Source: CAWDPQ01 sp049642465
GTDB lineage: Bacteria; Acidobacteriota; Vicinamibacteria; Vicinamibacterales; 2-12-FULL-66-21
Reading direction: 5' to 3'
DNA: 15,525 nucleotides
NCBI GenBank assembly: GCA_049642465.1
Contig: JBAROV010000189.1
Span: 1-15,525, forward strand
This document shows, piece after piece, positions 14,901 through 15,525 of the stretch. The position numbers were made by a program, and so were the translations under genes. The notes under the pieces are model-generated. The model was not told where the DNA came from and did no database searches. It saw only the letters and a list, made by a program, of their open reading frames with translations. The first letter of the stretch is position 1; the number at the start of each line of letters is the position of its first letter.

Positions 14901-15525
14901 TCGACAACAGCACGGCCACTGCCGTAACGAGCGCGAGCAGACCGAACGTCACGCTGGCTGGAATAAGGCGCCAGAGCGCGTGAGCCGCAAAAAATGTCGA
15001 AAAGAGGATCGCGATGGCCGCGGCGTCGAGCGCATTGGCGGTGACCCGATACTTCCGCGCCGCCTTGAGCTCGCACACGATCAGGAGCGCAACGCCGACG
15101 AGCACGCCAATGAGCACACGGACCGGCGGCTGGAGCCAGCCTTGCTGGACCGAGTAGCGCAGGAACAACACCGCGGCAAACACGAGTGCAATCCCCGCAA
15201 TCGCTGAAAACAACTTGACGCCGACGACGCTCTCCCAATCGAACGAACGCGAAGGCGGCGGGGGCGGCGGCTCAGCCGCGCGCGGCGGCGGCGCCACGGG
15301 CGGAGACGGCGGACGTGGTGGCGGAGCAGGCGGACGCGTGATCGCCGGCGGTGGAGCCGCGACGGGTGCGACCGGCGGACGAGGGTCCGTGCGCGGAGCC
15401 GGCGCTGGTGGAGGCTCGACTTTTGGCTTTGGTGGAAGATCCGGCCACGGTCGCTCGACCATCGGTTGCGCCTCGGGTGCGGCGGCCGGCGCGACCGGCT
15501 GCGGCGGTGGCGCGGGCGTGGCCAC
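11992..15525 (-). CDS. DUF2339 giant multi-pass membrane protein (5' end outside window)
   Basis: This large inner-membrane protein of unknown function is partial at its N-terminus: the frame is open to the right edge. The visible 1177 residues begin with about 95 Pro/Ala-rich residues. The sequence FDWESVVGVKLFSAIAGIAL then opens the first membrane helix, the typical DUF2339 entry ('W-E...G..L.N.IG'). By eye there are about 35-38 hydrophobic segments to the C-terminus, broken by short charged loops; conserved-looking late motifs include FKCFLYDL and LEGLYRIASF. The family usually has an N-terminal helix or coiled coil before the Pro-rich linker, which would lie beyond the window, so the GTG at the edge is probably not the start. 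Its stop overlaps the DUF3999 start by 4 bp. No catalytic residues can be named. Confidence 0.88.
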   Translation of the reverse strand: MATPAPPPQPVAPAAAPEAQPMVERPWPDLPPKPKVEPPPAPAPRTDPRPPVAPVAAPPPAITRPPAPPPRPPSPPVAPPPRAAEPPPPPPSRSFDWESVVGVKLFSAIAGIALVFAAVLFLRYSVQQGWLQPPVRVLIGVLVGVALLIVCELKAARKYRVTANALDAAAIAILFSTFFAAHALWRLIPASVTFGLLALVTAVAVLLSIRRESLFIAVLGLLGGFATPALLSTGENRPVPLFAYLLLLNVGLAWVAYRQSWPVLAVCTLALTTIYQWGWVFKFLAQSDLSLAMGVFLLFPVVSIVGFLLATRSADEDSREHATFERTAMMGAVLPLLFAVYLAAVPAYGARPDLLFGFLALIDVGLFTITVARREGGLHAVAALATVLVMAVWFSISYTSSFRMMLVGVISGFVAFYLAAPRLADWFSRPLSGAAARAMYAAPLLLFAFPVLAQIEPEYVAPWRLFLPLLALMVLCAWRAIATTEAFVYFIAAFFGVAAQAVWSVQHLTAARLRTAVALYATFGILNAAVPIMARRIGRALQPDGAPGVMLLASLGLLYYLAAGDVAPAALWALALLLAILNAGVFIESAAARLPLVAVAGTVLSWAILATWWSRAAASVGVLPSLAVVAALTLVTLAGYSWAHLYSRERAGESSELSGFANGLYLSLAGHLFLFFIAMNRQWSLPPWPLFGTLAVLTLATSAMALVTRAAAVHTAGIVAAGIVVMAWTANAAAAPWPTIGVAASAAVSLLALVWMPIAGRFGSIRSAAAGAAIALFLTELTVVVATMVGPGAPFVVILAAHLAAISALLAVTWSQRWPYVAVGAALVAWLGLTAWQASRPLATEWQELLILAGALYALFTIYPLIAGPRAKTEREPWLVALLSAAMTFFAARAAFIAGRLDWMIGVVPVVQGLVTAILLRVLLRLEPPGRRDLGRLAIVAGAALSFITVAIPLQLEHQWITIGWALEGAALAWLYGRIPHRGLLLASVGLLMAVFVRLGLNPTVFEYEPRGATRIFNWYLYTYLIASAALLLAAWWLSDTEDEVGDGLPRVSRILPGCAVILLFLLLNIEIADYYSTGPEITFRFGATVSQDLTYTIGWLVFGMLLLAAGIYARARAARVTAVSLIAVTTFKCFLYDLASLEGLYRIASFVGLAMSLALVSLALQKYVLAQPRDAS

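Overview
The window is GC-rich and densely coded. It looks like chromosomal DNA of an acidobacterium, most likely class Vicinamibacteria or a near relative. This placement is inferred from gene content: exported hydrolases carrying Gly/Arg-rich tracts, a DPP-IV-type peptidase, an M19 dipeptidase, a DUF2339/DUF3999 pair, and GC-rich dispersed repeats. No rRNA, tRNA, phage, CRISPR array or recognisable transposase gene is visible.

Layout from left to right. Positions 1-252 hold two copies of a 76-bp GC-rich repeat at a 176-bp period, with hairpins. A plus-strand exported amidohydrolase follows (291-1517). It converges on a minus-strand ydbS-ydbT-like membrane operon (3607-1582). A 70-bp inverted repeat lies between them and gives each gene both its stop codon and an intrinsic terminator. 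A 70-residue orphan gene (3776-3988, plus) overlaps by its stop codon the last gene of a minus-strand cluster: a short AraC-type regulator (7176-6727), an exported dipeptidyl peptidase IV (6691-4502) and a 171-residue hypothetical protein (4500-3985). Upstream of the regulator, on the other strand, is a small CxxC/CxxC protein with a GGLKGG basic tail (7360-7692). The intergenic space between them carries a 42-bp imperfect palindrome, and a second, related palindrome covers the small gene's start. Next come an exported tandem NTF2-like protein (8552-7695) and a divergent exported M19 dipeptidase (8629-10032). The right end is a coupled minus-strand pair, the giant multi-pass DUF2339 protein (cut by the window edge) and the exported DUF3999 protein (11995-9911). 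The DUF3999 gene overlaps the dipeptidase gene tail-to-tail by 122 bp.

Functionally the window suggests extracytoplasmic peptide breakdown. DPP-IV would release N-terminal dipeptides and the M19 enzyme would split dipeptides, alongside envelope proteins of unknown role (YdbS/YdbT, DUF2339/DUF3999). I see no clear new multi-gene defence or biosynthetic system. The features most worth a second look are the paired palindromes at 7221-7262 and 7356-7389, the stop-codon-supplying inverted repeat at 1515-1584, the Gly/Arg tracts in three unrelated exported enzymes, the internal duplication in the DUF3999 protein, and the 176-bp-period repeat at the left edge.
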